From the NCBI RefSeq assembly GCF_003474435.1, contig NZ_QRNF01000009.1:1-64000 (forward strand): a stretch of DNA of 64,000 nucleotides, read 5' to 3'. Below the pieces are notes generated by a model. That model saw only the letters and a program-made list of their open reading frames with translations. It was not told the origin of the DNA and ran no database searches. This DNA comes from Ruminococcus sp. AF46-10NS (GTDB lineage: Bacteria; Bacillota; Clostridia; Lachnospirales; Lachnospiraceae). This document shows positions 44,517 to 62,094 of this stretch, one piece after another. A program made the translations under genes and the position numbers. Numbering within the stretch: the stretch's first letter is position 1; every line of letters starts with the position of its first letter.

Positions 44517-46573
44517 CTACTGCTTCAGCTCCACAACGGAATTGCTCCAGTATTTGTCTCCCAATTCTACATATTCGTCATTGCCACTTTCTTTATCATG
44601 GACTTTTCCATCTTTATCGATCCAGCGTATCAGAAGACCGTCCTGATAATAGAAATACTGCTTCTCATCACCGTTCCATATATAAGTATAAAACATCTGC
44701 TCGCCCCAGTAAAAATATTCCTCGTAAACACCATCTGCGGACTGATCCGGGTAAACAAGCACTTTGGCAATCTCTCCTGACGGATTATAAAAGCGCAGGC
44801 GTTCCCCCTCTGTGCCTCGCGTTTATAAGTGTCCAGAGCATTCTCTATCGTAGTTGCATGCTCACGGATCGTCTCCATTGCCTGGGCAAAATCCTCATCA
44901 GAACTGTCCGTTGTTCCGAAATTGCTATCGTTCAGTGCATCGGAGTCATCAGTGTTTGTGTATGTATGATCTCCGCTGTCTGCCGGTTTCAGAACAAACC
45001 GCACTGTAAGAATTCCACCAATCAGAACAATTACTACAGTCGCTGCTGCGATCACTTTAAAAAGAACTTTTCTTTTCTTTCTGTCAGAAATATTTTCTGT
45101 ACTTTCTGATACAGGATCTCTCCACTCCCGCAGATCCTGGTCACGATCGTTCTCCAGGTCTGCCATTGTGGTAACTTTTGGCTGCACAGCTCCTGTTCTT
45201 CTTACACCGGAATTCTGCTGCGAACGCCTGGTCTGCGAAATATTGCTTCCGCTTCCTGGCATTGTTCTTTCCGGAACAGGTTTTGGTGCTCCCTGATATG
45301 GACTTCTGGATGAATTCGGTGCTATATTCTGCGTTGATCCGGAAAACAAATTCTGTGCCGCTCCCTGCATCTGATTTTGTACTGCTCCGCGGGCTGCATT
45401 TTGCGCAGCACCCTGAGACTTATTCTGACCTGCCATTCCTGTTGATGGATTGTCCTGCTGCCCAGACGTAGCAGCTTTAGATTTCTGTATGTAATTTCGC
45501 CGTGCTTCGCGGACAGCTTCTGTGTTTATCTGACTTGTCCTGGCCAGCTGATTAACAGCCCCTTCCTGAAGGAATCTGGGCATTGACTCCGGAACATACC
45601 GCTCTTCCGCTTCTTTATGAACTGGCTGCGTTTTTCGTTCTGGTTTCTCTTGTAGTCTTGTTCCACACTGGATCGATTCCAGTGCTTCCCTCAGCTCATG
45701 GGGTGTCTGGTAACGCTCTCCGGGATCATAGGCACAGGCTTTCAGGATAACCTCGCCAAAAGCATCTCCCGCATCTGCAGGCTCCGGAGGTTTTTCCCCG
45801 GACATTCTTCTCGTCAGGGCATTCTCCTTATCCCGGTATGTGATCAGCTGTTTCTCCAGATTAAGAAACGGCAGCCTGTTATGGTTCATCAGTTTATAAA
45901 GCACCAGTCCAAGTGCGTAGATATCCACTCTGTTATCGTACTTTTCTCCCCTGTACATCTCCGGTGCCATATAAGAATAAGTTCCCTTCTTGGAGAGGGT
46001 ACTCATCGTTTTTTCCAGTTCACGGGCGATTCCAAAATCACCCAGTTTGAAATCCCCGAACCTGGATACAAAAATATTCTCAGGTTTGATATCTCTGTGA
46101 ATGATGTGAAGCTGTCCGCAGTATTCCAGTGCTTTGCAAAGATCCATGCCCAGCTTCATCACTTCTTTTTCTGTGAGATTTTTTCCCGCATAATATTCCA
46201 TAAAGCTTGTGAGATATTCCATGCGGATAAAAATATCCCATCCGATCTCATCCAGGTATTCCATAACCTTGTAATCTTCAACAGATACAATGTGGGAATT
46301 CCCCCGGAAATACTCCATGGTGCTTACTTCCTGAATGCACTCCTCCACCAGATTTTCGAAATAATCGCGAACGGATTTCTCATCACCGGATTCTGAGCGC
46401 ACACTATCCAGCTCCCCTTTACTGGCGGGGATTGTGATTATCTTAATTGCCGAGTAAAAAGAACGTCCCTTCTCTGTTCTCTGAGCTTTGTATACTCTTC
46501 CAAAAGATCCTTCCCCGATCTTGCTTATGATCTTCCATTCAGGCCACGGGGAAATTGGCAGTTCCTTGTCCAT
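44517..46573 (-). CDS. membrane Ser/Thr protein kinase (frame broken near C-terminus)
   Basis: About 685 aa when joined. The N-terminal Hanks-type kinase has GEGSFGRVYKA (residues 20-30), HRDIKPENI, DFGIA and APEMYRGEKYDNRVDIYALG. A Gln/Ala/Asn-rich linker (about 330-490) leads to one membrane helix (AAATVVIVLIGGILTVRFVL) and an external domain. There are no PASTA repeats, unlike PknB/PrkC; the outer domain has Tyr/Trp-rich short repeats (EYFYWGEQMFYTYIWNGDEK, YYQDGLLIRWID) resembling MORN-type motifs. The frame breaks at a G-run near 44804-44808: one more G gives QRGERLRFYNPSGE and joins the tail. First gene of a kinase-phosphatase-unknown unit, read away from rpoC. Confidence 0.88.
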
Positions 46574-46619
46574 CGCAATCCCTCCTCTCTCAGAATATTG
46601 AATGCTCCCTATATACAGA

Positions 46620-46650
46620 AATCTCCCTCCGGAATTCCGGGGGGAGATTA
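46620..46650. terminator. terminator after rpoC
   Basis: AATCTCCCTCCGGAATTCCGGGGGGAGATT, quoted in part as AATCTCCC...GGGAGATT around CCGGAATTCCGG, is a nearly perfect palindrome followed on the minus strand by TTTCTGTATAT. Confidence 0.6.
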
Positions 46651-46675
46651 TGTTTATATTAGCAAGGTATCCGAC

Positions 46676-54247
<7,572 letters not shown>

Positions 54248-54339
54248 TGACGTTTCACCCCTGTTTTTTTATTATTTATTACAACATGATCCCGCCTGGC
54301 TTTTAGGCAGGCATATCTAGCCATAATATAGCATCCTCC

Positions 54340-54368
54340 ACTTTAACATAAGAAAAAAAGCGTGTCAA
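54340..54368 (-). promoter_or_regulatory. promoter of rpoBC
   Basis: On the minus strand TTGACA (54363-54368), 17 bp, TAAAGT (54340-54345); TATATT follows a few bases later. It lies after the terminator of the beta-helix gene. Confidence 0.7.
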
Positions 54369-54402
54369 GCACTTTTTTTGATTTTTTTACATTTTTCAAA
54401 AA

Positions 54403-54456
54403 AAAGATTCTGTTCCTTCTATACATACGATGTATGGATATCCGGAACAGAATCTT
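54403..54456 (-). terminator. terminator of the beta-helix gene
   Basis: On the minus strand AAAGATTCTGTTCC and GGAACAGAATCTTTTTTTT form a 14-bp stem with eight T, separating this gene from rpoB. Confidence 0.88.
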
Positions 54457-54473
54457 TTATTTATCACACATAC

Positions 54474-57070
54474 TTACTTCACAACAGTATTTACTGTTAC
54501 TGTATTTCCGTATTTATCTTTTGAGACAAGTTTCAGAGCAGTATTCTTTTTTTGCTTCTTTATTTTAATAACGTACTGTTTCTTTTTGTTTACGGATGAT
54601 ACACCCAGCTTTACAAACTTTCCGGATTTCTGCACATAAACAGTGACACTTCTGCTGCCAGATGCTGTTCCGTTTATAGCAGTGCTTGCAGCTGTAATCT
54701 TTTTGCAGGCTGGACGATTAATGCTCGTCCAACCCTTGCAGCTTTTAGCATATACAGCCTGGATTTTTCCATTTCCGCTGAAACTGTTGGATTTCATTAC
54801 CGGTATCACAGAAGTATAGGCATAAATACCATTTCCTTTGTTTTTGTCCGCTTTATTTCCGGAAATTTCTGTTACTCTTGATTTCCAGATCAGAATACCG
54901 CTTTTTTTATTTGAAAAGACACGATTGCTCTTTGCGCGTATTCCGCCTGTAGCATATTCAATTTTAATTCCGTGGTTTTTGTTTTTTGAAGAAGAGTTGC
55001 TGAATATATTGACATTTTTGCCGACATTTACACGGATTCCTGACCCGCCCGTTGATTTTACAGTATTCTTTTCCACTGTAGAAGGGGCCGCCATTGAACC
55101 CAGATAAATTCCGTCCCCTCCTGCTGCAGAAACCACATTTCCGCTGATGATGTTTTTCTTTTGGGATTTTTTGACATATACCCCATCGTAAACATAAACA
55201 CCTGCATTTGCGGTTCCGGAAACCGTATTTTTTCTGATCGCTGTCCCCCTGGAGTCTTCCGCACTGATTCCCAGATTGGAAAACGCAGAGGTATTTTTTA
55301 CCTTAATACGGTTATTATTCAAAGTTCCTGAATCTGAAAGAGTCATGCGAATCCCATTGCCATATCCTGTAACACGGTTATCTTCCACTGTAATACCTTT
55401 TATTGAATAAATTCCCTTCGGAATCACACCACCGTTTCTTTTCATATTATATCCCAGCACATTGATGCCGCTGCATATCCATGCATATCCTCCGATGCTG
55501 GAAGTCTTAGACAGGCTGATATAATTCCCTGTTACCCAGATATTCCGGTTTGCGCTTGTTCCAGGTCCTCCATTATACCCCTTCGTCTTATGAGTATTTT
55601 TCAGGTTTACAGCAGAAACTTCAACACCCGTCCCCACATTTACCATAGTATTATCTTCTGCTACAGAATCTTCATAATTAAGAAATTCTATACAGCGTTT
55701 CTTTACATTATGGAATGTATTGTCTCTGACAGTAATCCTTTTGTAAGTCTTTCCTGCCATCATGCTGTGGGTTCCCAGCCCTGCAAAAACATCCTCAAAC
55801 ACATTATCCTCAATAACAAAATCTTCACAGGTAGTTCCATCATAAGGCTGATACTGTGGAAAAACATTATTCTCATCTGTACAGCAGTCTATCTGAATAC
55901 ATTCCTGACCGCCTTTTACATAATTCTTATAATATCCGCGAAATGTACATCCTGTGATCCTGGCATTTTTAATACCTCCAAATTCCAGAAAATGCGATTT
56001 CAGATTATTAAGAAATGTAGCATTTTTGACAGTAACATTAGTAGCATGGCCGATGCTGAAACCCACAAAACCTCCTGGTGCATCTTTTTCTTTTACAATC
56101 TTATAATTGAAATCCCATGTTCCTCCATCAATAACTATATTTCGATAACCATTGTAACCGCCTTCTGATTCCAGCGTATTTCCCAAGCGGAGCAAAATAT
56201 GTTTATTTACAGAGGTCTTGGTAATCGTAGCTCCCTGTGCATATAAATACATATTGCTGTACATGCAGAGAGTTCCTGTCAGATTATAATTTCCCGGCGG
56301 AATAATGATCTTATACGGATTTTCATCTGTAGCCTTATCCTTTAGTTTCCACAAAAGAGTATTCAAAGGAGCTGTAATGTCCTCTCCGTCTTTTATTTGA
56401 AGCGTCACTGTCCGATATACTCCCTGTTTTCCCTCTGAAGCACTTCCATCAGAAAAATCTTCCGTTTCTCCAGCAGTAAAATCCTCCTGAATAAACTGAT
56501 TATTCACAGTTTCTTTGCCCTGTTTGCTGTCCGCACTTTCCCCATCTGGTTCCTGCTGAATTTCTTCGGCATTTTCCTGTTCAGCTTCTGTCTCACTCCC
56601 CTGATCCGGTGTTTCTGTTATTTCTGATACATCATCCGTCAATTCCTCTTCCTGATCTCCAATACTGTCCACACCTGAATCTTCCTCACCGTTGTCATCT
56701 GACAATACAGTACTGGCTGCCGATACTTCTGTACTTCCATCCGAAAAAACATCCTCTGCTTCTCCAGATGTTACATCTTCTTCTGAATCTGAATTTTCTT
56801 TTGTCCATGCTGCCGTAGAAGCAGGTACCACACTCCCATTATCGTCAATAACCAACGGATCTGGTTCTTCCGCAGGTACATTTTCTTCCTCTTCGAGTTT
56901 CTCCTGCTGATTCATTATTGCATTCTGAGCCCGAATCGCCTCCATCGGAGAAATCATTGAACTGCATTGGTATGTTTTTTCTGAGATGTCTGCTGTGCTG
57001 CTGTCGGCACCGGAATTCCAGTTAGTCCGACTACCGCAGCCAGAACACCGGCCAACATTTTCTTTTTCAT
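54474..57070 (-). CDS. secreted right-handed beta-helix protein (frame broken near N-terminus)
   Basis: About 865 aa when joined. The signal peptide MKKKMLAGVLAAVVGLTG, with cleavage near PTAA-QQ, starts at 57070 and lies in a different frame from the rest; one extra A in the run at 56975-56980 joins it (SQKKTYQCSSMISPMEAIR). An acidic Glu/Asp/Ser linker covers about residues 60-220. Residues about 250-720 are parallel beta-helix repeats (short strands with N-rich turns such as VTVKNATFLNNL, ITVRDNTFHNV and KKNIISGNVV), as in pectate-lyase-like and carbohydrate-degrading or -binding proteins. The C-terminal 80 residues look like an Ig-like domain rich in Lys. No LPXTG anchor. Its position between rplL and rpoB is unusual. 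Confidence 0.78.
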
Positions 57071-57134
57071 ATTTATATTTCATCCCCCTTTCTTTTTTTC
57101 ATTATCCTTCTTTTGTTCCCAAAAAGCAAGGGAC

Positions 57135-57178
57135 AAAAAAAGCTGCTGTGCCGCCGGTAAACCGGCAGGCACAACAGC
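57135..57178 (-). terminator. terminator after rplL
   Basis: On the minus strand GCTGTTGTGCCTGCCGG and CCGGCGGCACAGCAGC pair around TTTA, followed by seven T. A very strong stop signal, which isolates rplJL from everything downstream. Confidence 0.92.
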
Positions 57179-57202
57179 CTCAAAGCTCTTATTCTGACTG
57201 GA

Positions 57203-57577
57203 TTATTTAAGTGTAACCTTAGCTCCCTCAGCCTCAAGTTTAGTTTTGATGTCCTCAGCCTCAGCTTTGGATGCGCCCTCTTTAACAACCTTCGGAGCAC
57301 CATCAACAATAGCTTTAGCCTCTTTAAGTCCAAGACCTGTAACCTCACGAACAACTTTGATAACTTTAACTTTGTTAGCGCCAACCTCTGTAAGCTCTAC
57401 GTCAAACTCATCTTTCTCCTCAGCTGCCTCGCCTGCTGCACCTGCTGCTGCTACAACAACACCTGCTGCTGCGGAAACGCCGAACTCTTCCTCACAAGCT
57501 TTTACAAGGTCATTTAACTCTAATACAGATAATTCTTTGATTGCTGCAATAAATTCTTCTGTTGTTAATTTTGCCAT
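57203..57577 (-). CDS. rplL: ribosomal protein L7/L12
   Basis: 124 aa. N-terminal dimerisation helix, Ala/Gly hinge and C-terminal factor-binding domain ([23 protein letters not shown], part of it [16 protein letters not shown]) are standard. Forms the ribosomal stalk with L10 and recruits translation factors. It follows rplJ by 75 bases. Confidence 0.97.
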   Translation of the reverse strand: MAKLTTEEFIAAIKELSVLELNDLVKACEEEFGVSAAAGVVVAAAGAAGEAAEEKDEFDVELTEVGANKVKVIKVVREVTGLGLKEAKAIVDGAPKVVKEGASKAEAEDIKTKLEAEGAKVTLK

Positions 57578-57652
57578 TTTAATTTCCCTCCATTTATAAA
57601 TTTTAATTAATAATCATGCGGTCGTTATGCCGCCAATTGCACGTTGCTGGGA

Positions 57653-58162
57653 TTACTCAGCAGCTGCTGCGTCAGCTCCGCCGTTCTGCTCTGCGATCTG
57701 ATTAAGCACACGAGCGAAGTTTGCGATCGGAGACTGCATGCTTCCAAGCAGTTTTCCAAGAAGTTCCTCTCTTGAAGGAATTGTGGACAGTGCCTGAATT
57801 CCGGCCTGATCATTGTAGTTACCTTCAACTACACCTGCGATCAGCTCCAGTGCCGGGAACTGTTTTGCATATTTAGCAAGGATTCTTGCCGGAGCAGTTG
57901 CGTCTGTCTCGGAGATAGCGATCGCATTTGTGCCATGTAAATGATCACTGAGGCTCTCAAATGCTGTACCCTCGAATGCACGACGCATCATGGTATTTTT
58001 GTATACCTTGTACTGAACACCAGCTTCTCTTAACTCTTTACGAAGAATTGTATCCTGCTCAACTGTAAGACCGCTGTAGTTTACAAGTACAACAGACTGT
58101 GCGTCTTTAATGCTGTTAGAGATCTCTTCTACGATTGGTTGTTTCAGTTCTACTTTTGCCAT
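57653..58162 (-). CDS. rplJ: ribosomal protein L10
   Basis: 169 aa from the ATG at 58162 (MAKVELKQPIVEE), preceded by AAGGAGGTG. Anchors L7/L12 dimers to 23S rRNA. The family motif VNYSGLTVEQDTILRKELRE, cited here as NYSGLTVEQ, is intact. Expression is controlled by an L10 leader and attenuator directly upstream. Confidence 0.97.
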   Translation of the reverse strand: MAKVELKQPIVEEISNSIKDAQSVVLVNYSGLTVEQDTILRKELREAGVQYKVYKNTMMRRAFEGTAFESLSDHLHGTNAIAISETDATAPARILAKYAKQFPALELIAGVVEGNYNDQAGIQALSTIPSREELLGKLLGSMQSPIANFARVLNQIAEQNGGADAAAAE

Positions 58163-58169
58163 GAAATGG

Positions 58170-58340
58170 TACACCTCCTTATAGATTTTGTATACCGCCG
58201 TCGCAATAAGTCAATCTGTTTAAAAAAAGACCTTACTGCTTCGCAATAAGGCCTTGTGTAATCTTAACTCAGAATACTTGGACCTCGGTAGGCGTTTTGA
58301 TCCTTATGCCTTACGGCACCTACTGTCTTCGGCAGCGTTC
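58170..58340 (-). ncRNA. ribosomal protein L10 leader
   Basis: On the minus strand the leader contains GCTGCCGAAGACAGTAGG, then CCGTAAGGC, GGATC and CCTACCGAGGTCC in the order of the Firmicutes L10 leader, then a terminator. L10, alone or with L12, binds this RNA and favours termination when ribosomal protein is in excess. Confidence 0.87.
58222..58253 (-). terminator. attenuator of the L10 leader
   Basis: On the minus strand GGCCTTATTGC-GAA-GCAGTAAGGTC is an 11-bp stem followed by seven T, about 60 bases before the rplJ start. Confidence 0.9.
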
Positions 58341-58346
58341 TTAGGT

Positions 58347-58376
58347 ACAATACCATAACAGTGCCGGGTGTGTCAA
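58347..58376 (-). promoter_or_regulatory. promoter of rplJL
   Basis: On the minus strand TTGACA (58371-58376), 18 bp, TATTGT (58347-58352). Confidence 0.75.
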
Positions 58377-58400
58377 GTATTTTTTAAGATTTTTCCAAAA

Positions 58401-59039
58401 TTATTTAGTACCAAAAATACGGTCTCCGGCATCTCCAAGTCCCGGGCAGATGTAAGCGTTCTCATTGAGCTCTCTGTCAAGGGAACCACAGTAGATCTGT
58501 ACATCCGGATGTGCCTCGTGAAGTCGTTTCAGTCCTTCCGGTGCTGCAATGATGCACATAAACTTAATATTCCTGCCTCCCTGTTTCTTAACAAAATCAA
58601 TAGCAGCCTCGCCAGAACCGCCTGTTGCAAGCATCGGGTCAACGATTACTGCAATACGCTCATCAATGGATTCTGGAAGTTTGCAGTAGTACTCATGCGG
58701 CTCATGAGTTACAGGATCTCGGTAAAGTCCTACATGGCCGACTTTTGCTGACGGAACCAGTGTCAGGATGCTGTTTACCATTCCAAGGCCTGCACGGAGA
58801 ACAGGGATAATGGCCAGTTTCTTTCCGGAGATCATTGGCGTCATACATGTCTCGATTGGTGTCTCAACCTTTACTTCTTCTGTAGGAAGATCTCGAAGTG
58901 CCTCATATCCCATCAGGATACCGATCTCCTCTACCAGTTTACGGAACTCGTTTGTTCCTGTATTTTTATCACGGAGCATTGAAATTTTGTGTTTGATCAG
59001 CGGGTGATCCATAATATAAACATTTTCCATTTTTTCCAT
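58401..59039 (-). CDS. upp: uracil phosphoribosyltransferase
   Basis: 212 aa from the ATG at 59039 ([18 protein letters not shown]) with GAGG upstream; the frame runs on to 59141 without support. Converts uracil and PRPP to UMP in pyrimidine salvage. PRPP loop [17 protein letters not shown] and C-terminal [12 protein letters not shown] are intact. Its stop codon is 25 bases from the rplJ -35 element. Confidence 0.95.
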   Translation of the reverse strand: MEKMENVYIMDHPLIKHKISMLRDKNTGTNEFRKLVEEIGILMGYEALRDLPTEEVKVETPIETCMTPMISGKKLAIIPVLRAGLGMVNSILTLVPSAKVGHVGLYRDPVTHEPHEYYCKLPESIDERIAVIVDPMLATGGSGEAAIDFVKKQGGRNIKFMCIIAAPEGLKRLHEAHPDVQIYCGSLDRELNENAYICPGLGDAGDRIFGTK

Positions 59040-59188
59040 CGTGATTTCCTCTCTTTGTCTGTGTTTTTTTGTAAAGCGAAACTTCTCATTCCACTCTGCT
59101 TCATACACCGGAACGCAAGCCTTTCGCTTTTCTGTATTCATCTTTCCACATTATAATATATATGACACTTTTTCAAAAGGGGGAAAAA

Positions 59189-60067
59189 CTATTTTCCCTG
59201 ACGTTCCAGAACCTGATCAATAGCATAGGCAACACCAAATTCATTGTTGTTCTTTGTGATGTATTTTGCTGCTCTTTTAATCTCCGGAACTGCGTTTTCC
59301 ATTGCAACAGTTACGCCGAAATCCATGGAAATCATGGAATAATCATTAAGACTGTCACCAAGGACCATCACCTCATCCATGGTATAACCCAGAGACTCGA
59401 TATATTCTTTCAGCACCGGGCCTTTCTGCGCCTCTACTGCTGTAATCTCCTGATTATATATAAAGGAAGAAGCCACTGCAACGGCTGGATTTTCTTTCAG
59501 CTCATCGCTGAGTTTCTCCAGCTGCTCCACATCTGCCGCAAAAATGAAGATCTTATATACCGGCGCACCGCTGCTCTCCAGGGAACGGATATCGGAAATC
59601 CCTTTCGTGTTTCCGGCGATCCTGCGGTACTGCGGGGATTTCCGTACAATCTCCTCGCTGGTATCTATGTCCATATTGAAAAGACGGATCTGCTGAATGA
59701 TCCCGTCTTCAATTTCTTTCTTTGTTCCAATACGGTAATCGTAGCGATCCGTAAAAAATGCCACAGATACCGGGTATTTTTTTGCCGTATTGTAGACCTC
59801 CTCACACAGCTCAATAGAGATCGGTGTACTCTTTACGACCTCCTGCTGCGGATTCCGTACTTCAGCACCGCTGCTCACCACATAATCACAGGTCAGCTCT
59901 GTTCCCTTCAGTTCCTCCATGGCACCGGGGAAATTCCGGCCAGTGGCAACCATAAAGCGGATTCCCGCATCGCAGGCACGCCTGACCGCCGCAAGGGTTT
60001 CCGGTGCGATCCTATGGTCATCACCAAGAAGTGTACCATCCATATCACTGGCAATTACTTTTATCAT
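59189..60067 (-). CDS. Cof-type HAD-IIB phosphatase
   Basis: 292 aa. HAD motif I SDMDGTLL with the nucleophile Asp, motif II VATGR, and motif IV GDSLNDYSMI, plus the C2B cap domain, identify a sugar-phosphate-type phosphatase of the Cof/YidA group, soluble. Substrate specificity is broad in the family and not readable from sequence. It precedes upp by about 150 bases on the same strand. Confidence 0.9.
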   Translation of the reverse strand: MIKVIASDMDGTLLGDDHRIAPETLAAVRRACDAGIRFMVATGRNFPGAMEELKGTELTCDYVVSSGAEVRNPQQEVVKSTPISIELCEEVYNTAKKYPVSVAFFTDRYDYRIGTKKEIEDGIIQQIRLFNMDIDTSEEIVRKSPQYRRIAGNTKGISDIRSLESSGAPVYKIFIFAADVEQLEKLSDELKENPAVAVASSFIYNQEITAVEAQKGPVLKEYIESLGYTMDEVMVLGDSLNDYSMISMDFGVTVAMENAVPEIKRAAKYITKNNNEFGVAYAIDQVLERQGK

Positions 60068-60227
60068 AAAAAATTTCTCCTTTTATCTGTAAAAATCCAC
60101 TCAATCATTCTGATCCATATCATCCATAGCAAATATGTTCTTTTTTTCGGAGAAATTATATCTTATATTATTGCAAAATACAATGATTTTTGCGGCAGGC
60201 ATAAGCCTTTCTGGTTTTGAGAATGCG

Positions 60228-60236
60228 TGGTATAAT
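60228..60236 (+). promoter_or_regulatory. extended -10 promoter of the ApbE-type gene
   Basis: TG at 60228-60229 followed by TATAAT at 60231-60236; the -35 region is weak, as is usual for extended -10 promoters. Confidence 0.55.
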
Positions 60237-60314
60237 AAATTATCTTTATAAACAATCCGGCAGATAGCTTTGAGCTGCATCCGGTCATACGATCATCAAT
60301 TCAGGAGAAAGATT

Positions 60315-61451
60315 ATGTCAACTTTATATCTTTATTTAAAAAACCATCGCTTTCAACGGTGTTTCTTCTATTTAATACTATGCACAGTTCTTGTCTGTCC
60401 AATGCTCCTTTTCACAGGCTGCCAGAATACCACTGGCACCAGCACTGCCACCGAGAAGGAGCCTATCAGTATCAGCAGCATCAAATTGAACACAGCCATA
60501 CAGATCACCATTTACGATTCCCAGGATAAATCCCTCCTAGATGACTGTCTGGCACTGTGCGATAGGTATGAGCTGATCTTCAGCCGGACAAATGAGAACA
60601 GCGAGCTTTATAAATTAAATCACCGGATATCAGATTCCGCTGTATCAAATCAAACCATTGAAACTCAGACCACTCCCTACCAGGTCAATGGCACCACAAA
60701 CACCTGGCATATATCCGAATACCTTGCTGCTCTGCTTTCCCAAGGACTTTCTATCACCAGGGAATCCGATGGTGCCTTTGACATCGCCATTGCGCCTTTG
60801 ACCTCTCTCTGGGATTTCACAGCAGAAGACCCGAAGGCTCCGGATGATGCAGATATTCAGAAAGTTCTCCCCCTGTGCAGCTCCGACGGCGTCACCATTG
60901 ACGGGCAGGATATCACACTTCCCTCTGATGACATCCAGTTCGATGTAGGCGCCATTGCCAAAGGCTATATCGCAGATCGTCTGAAGGATTTTCTGGTAAA
61001 AAAAAGTGTAAAGAGTGCCATCATCAACCTTGGCGGCAACGTCCTCTGTATCGGCTCGAAGCCTGACGGCACTCCCTTCAAAATAGGCATCCAGAAGCCC
61101 TTTGCAGATCGCAACGAAACCGAAGCCGTTATGGATATCACCGGAAAATCTGTTGTATCCTCCGGAATTTATGAGAGGTGCTTTAAGCAGAACGGAAAAT
61201 TATACCATCACATCCTGAACCCCAAAACCGGCTATCCATATGACAATAGCCTGATCTCTGTGACGATCATCTCCGACCAGTCTGTGGACGGCGATGCCTT
61301 AAGCACCACCTGTTTCGCCCTTGGTCTGGAGGACGGACTGAAATTTGCGGAGAAAAAAGGAGTTCAGGCCGTTTTTATCACAGAAGATTATGAACTGCAT
61401 TATACTGACGGATTCCAGGGTGAGATCAATGTCACTGATGTGGAATCCTGA
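60315..61451 (+). CDS. apbE: FAD:protein FMN transferase (ApbE lipoprotein)
   Basis: 378 aa from the ATG at 60315, right after CAGGAGAAAG. Signal peptide with lipobox LLFTGC (Cys36). ApbE attaches FMN from FAD to Thr or Ser in flavoproteins such as Rnf or Nqr subunits outside the membrane. Conserved features: LWDF, FDVGAIAKGYIADRL, AIINLGGNVLCIG, and the metal-binding DGDALSTTCFALG. No Rnf or other flavinylation target gene lies in the window. Plus-strand single gene. Confidence 0.9.
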   Translation: MSTLYLYLKNHRFQRCFFYLILCTVLVCPMLLFTGCQNTTGTSTATEKEPISISSIKLNTAIQITIYDSQDKSLLDDCLALCDRYELIFSRTNENSELYKLNHRISDSAVSNQTIETQTTPYQVNGTTNTWHISEYLAALLSQGLSITRESDGAFDIAIAPLTSLWDFTAEDPKAPDDADIQKVLPLCSSDGVTIDGQDITLPSDDIQFDVGAIAKGYIADRLKDFLVKKSVKSAIINLGGNVLCIGSKPDGTPFKIGIQKPFADRNETEAVMDITGKSVVSSGIYERCFKQNGKLYHHILNPKTGYPYDNSLISVTIISDQSVDGDALSTTCFALGLEDGLKFAEKKGVQAVFITEDYELHYTDGFQGEINVTDVES

Positions 61452-61456
61452 AATAT

Positions 61457-61708
61457 TCAGTTGTTTATCATATCTGGCCAGGAAAGGATCTCTGCGGAGA
61501 TCTTTTCCTCATAATCTCCGTCAATGTCCTCACTTCTTCCTGCCGCATAGATGTTCGTCTCAGCTCCCCAGCCGTTATCCTCATATTCCCATACATGGAA
61601 CTTCAGTCCACGGAACATGAAATCCAGGCTTCCGCAGCCGTCCTCCTCTGTGTATTCGAATTTAATGTTTTTTTTATTCAGGGCATCCTGTACTTTCTGT
61701 AAACGCAT
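61457..61708 (-). CDS. small protein of unknown function
   Basis: 83 aa from the ATG at 61708 (MRLQKVQDALNKKNIKFEY), with AAAGGA nine bases upstream; the longer frame is unsupported. Compact alpha/beta composition with Tyr/Trp-rich strands (FHVWEYEDNGWGAETNIY) and an acidic centre. No membrane segment or metal motif. I recall similar short proteins in Lachnospiraceae but know no function. Convergent with apbE, five bases from its stop codon. Confidence 0.7.
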   Translation of the reverse strand: MRLQKVQDALNKKNIKFEYTEEDGCGSLDFMFRGLKFHVWEYEDNGWGAETNIYAAGRSEDIDGDYEEKISAEILSWPDMINN

Positions 61709-61838
61709 GCTCCACGATCCTTTCCGGAAAAATCCTCCGTGTATTTTCTGGCAGATATCCTGATCTGCCAGTCTGTATTCCAGTATACCACGAAGCATTT
61801 TTTTCCACAAGAAAAGGGCGCGGGGCAAGTTATTTTTA

Positions 61839-61867
61839 TTGTGCAGAATCATGAAATATGGTAGAAT
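61839..61867 (+). promoter_or_regulatory. promoter of the sodium symporter gene
   Basis: TTGTGC (61839-61844), 17 bp, TAGAAT (61862-61867), the -10 preceded by TGG. Confidence 0.65.
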
Positions 61868-61873
61868 AAGCTT

Positions 61874-62085
61874 CGTGACTTTAGCGTATTACTTGAAAGA
61901 AACTCAGCGACAGTTATGGGGGAGCAAATCGGTAAGCCCTGCTGCCATGAAGTAATTTTTCTGCCGGATAATACCGGTATGTCAGACTCCTTAAAATTAC
62001 CGACTGCCAGAACATGTTTGAAAAAAGCTTTCTGTAAGGCAGGAATGATTTTTCAAACACGCTCTAATCTATACATATTTATATG
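61874..62085 (+). ncRNA. structured 5' leader of the symporter gene
   Basis: About 210 bases between promoter and ribosome site. ATTACTT (near 61890) pairs with AAGTAAT (near 61950) and encloses TATGG/CCATG and GGG...CCC elements. Next come CCGG-ATAATA-CCGG, then an 11-bp stem GTTTGAAAAA / TTTTTCAAAC near the start codon that encloses CTTTCTGTAAGGCAGG. No known riboswitch consensus (glycine, lysine, SAM, TPP, c-di-AMP) was matched. A cis-regulatory RNA of unknown class is inferred. Together with flanking bases this accounts for the gene-free stretch 61709-62094. Confidence 0.45.
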
Positions 62086-62094
62086 AGGTGAGTT

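Noticed and set aside
61950..61990. TPP riboswitch suggested by GGATAATACCGG in the symporter leader
   Set aside because: The matching CTGAGA and ACCC...TGAACCTGAT elements are missing, so the resemblance is local only.
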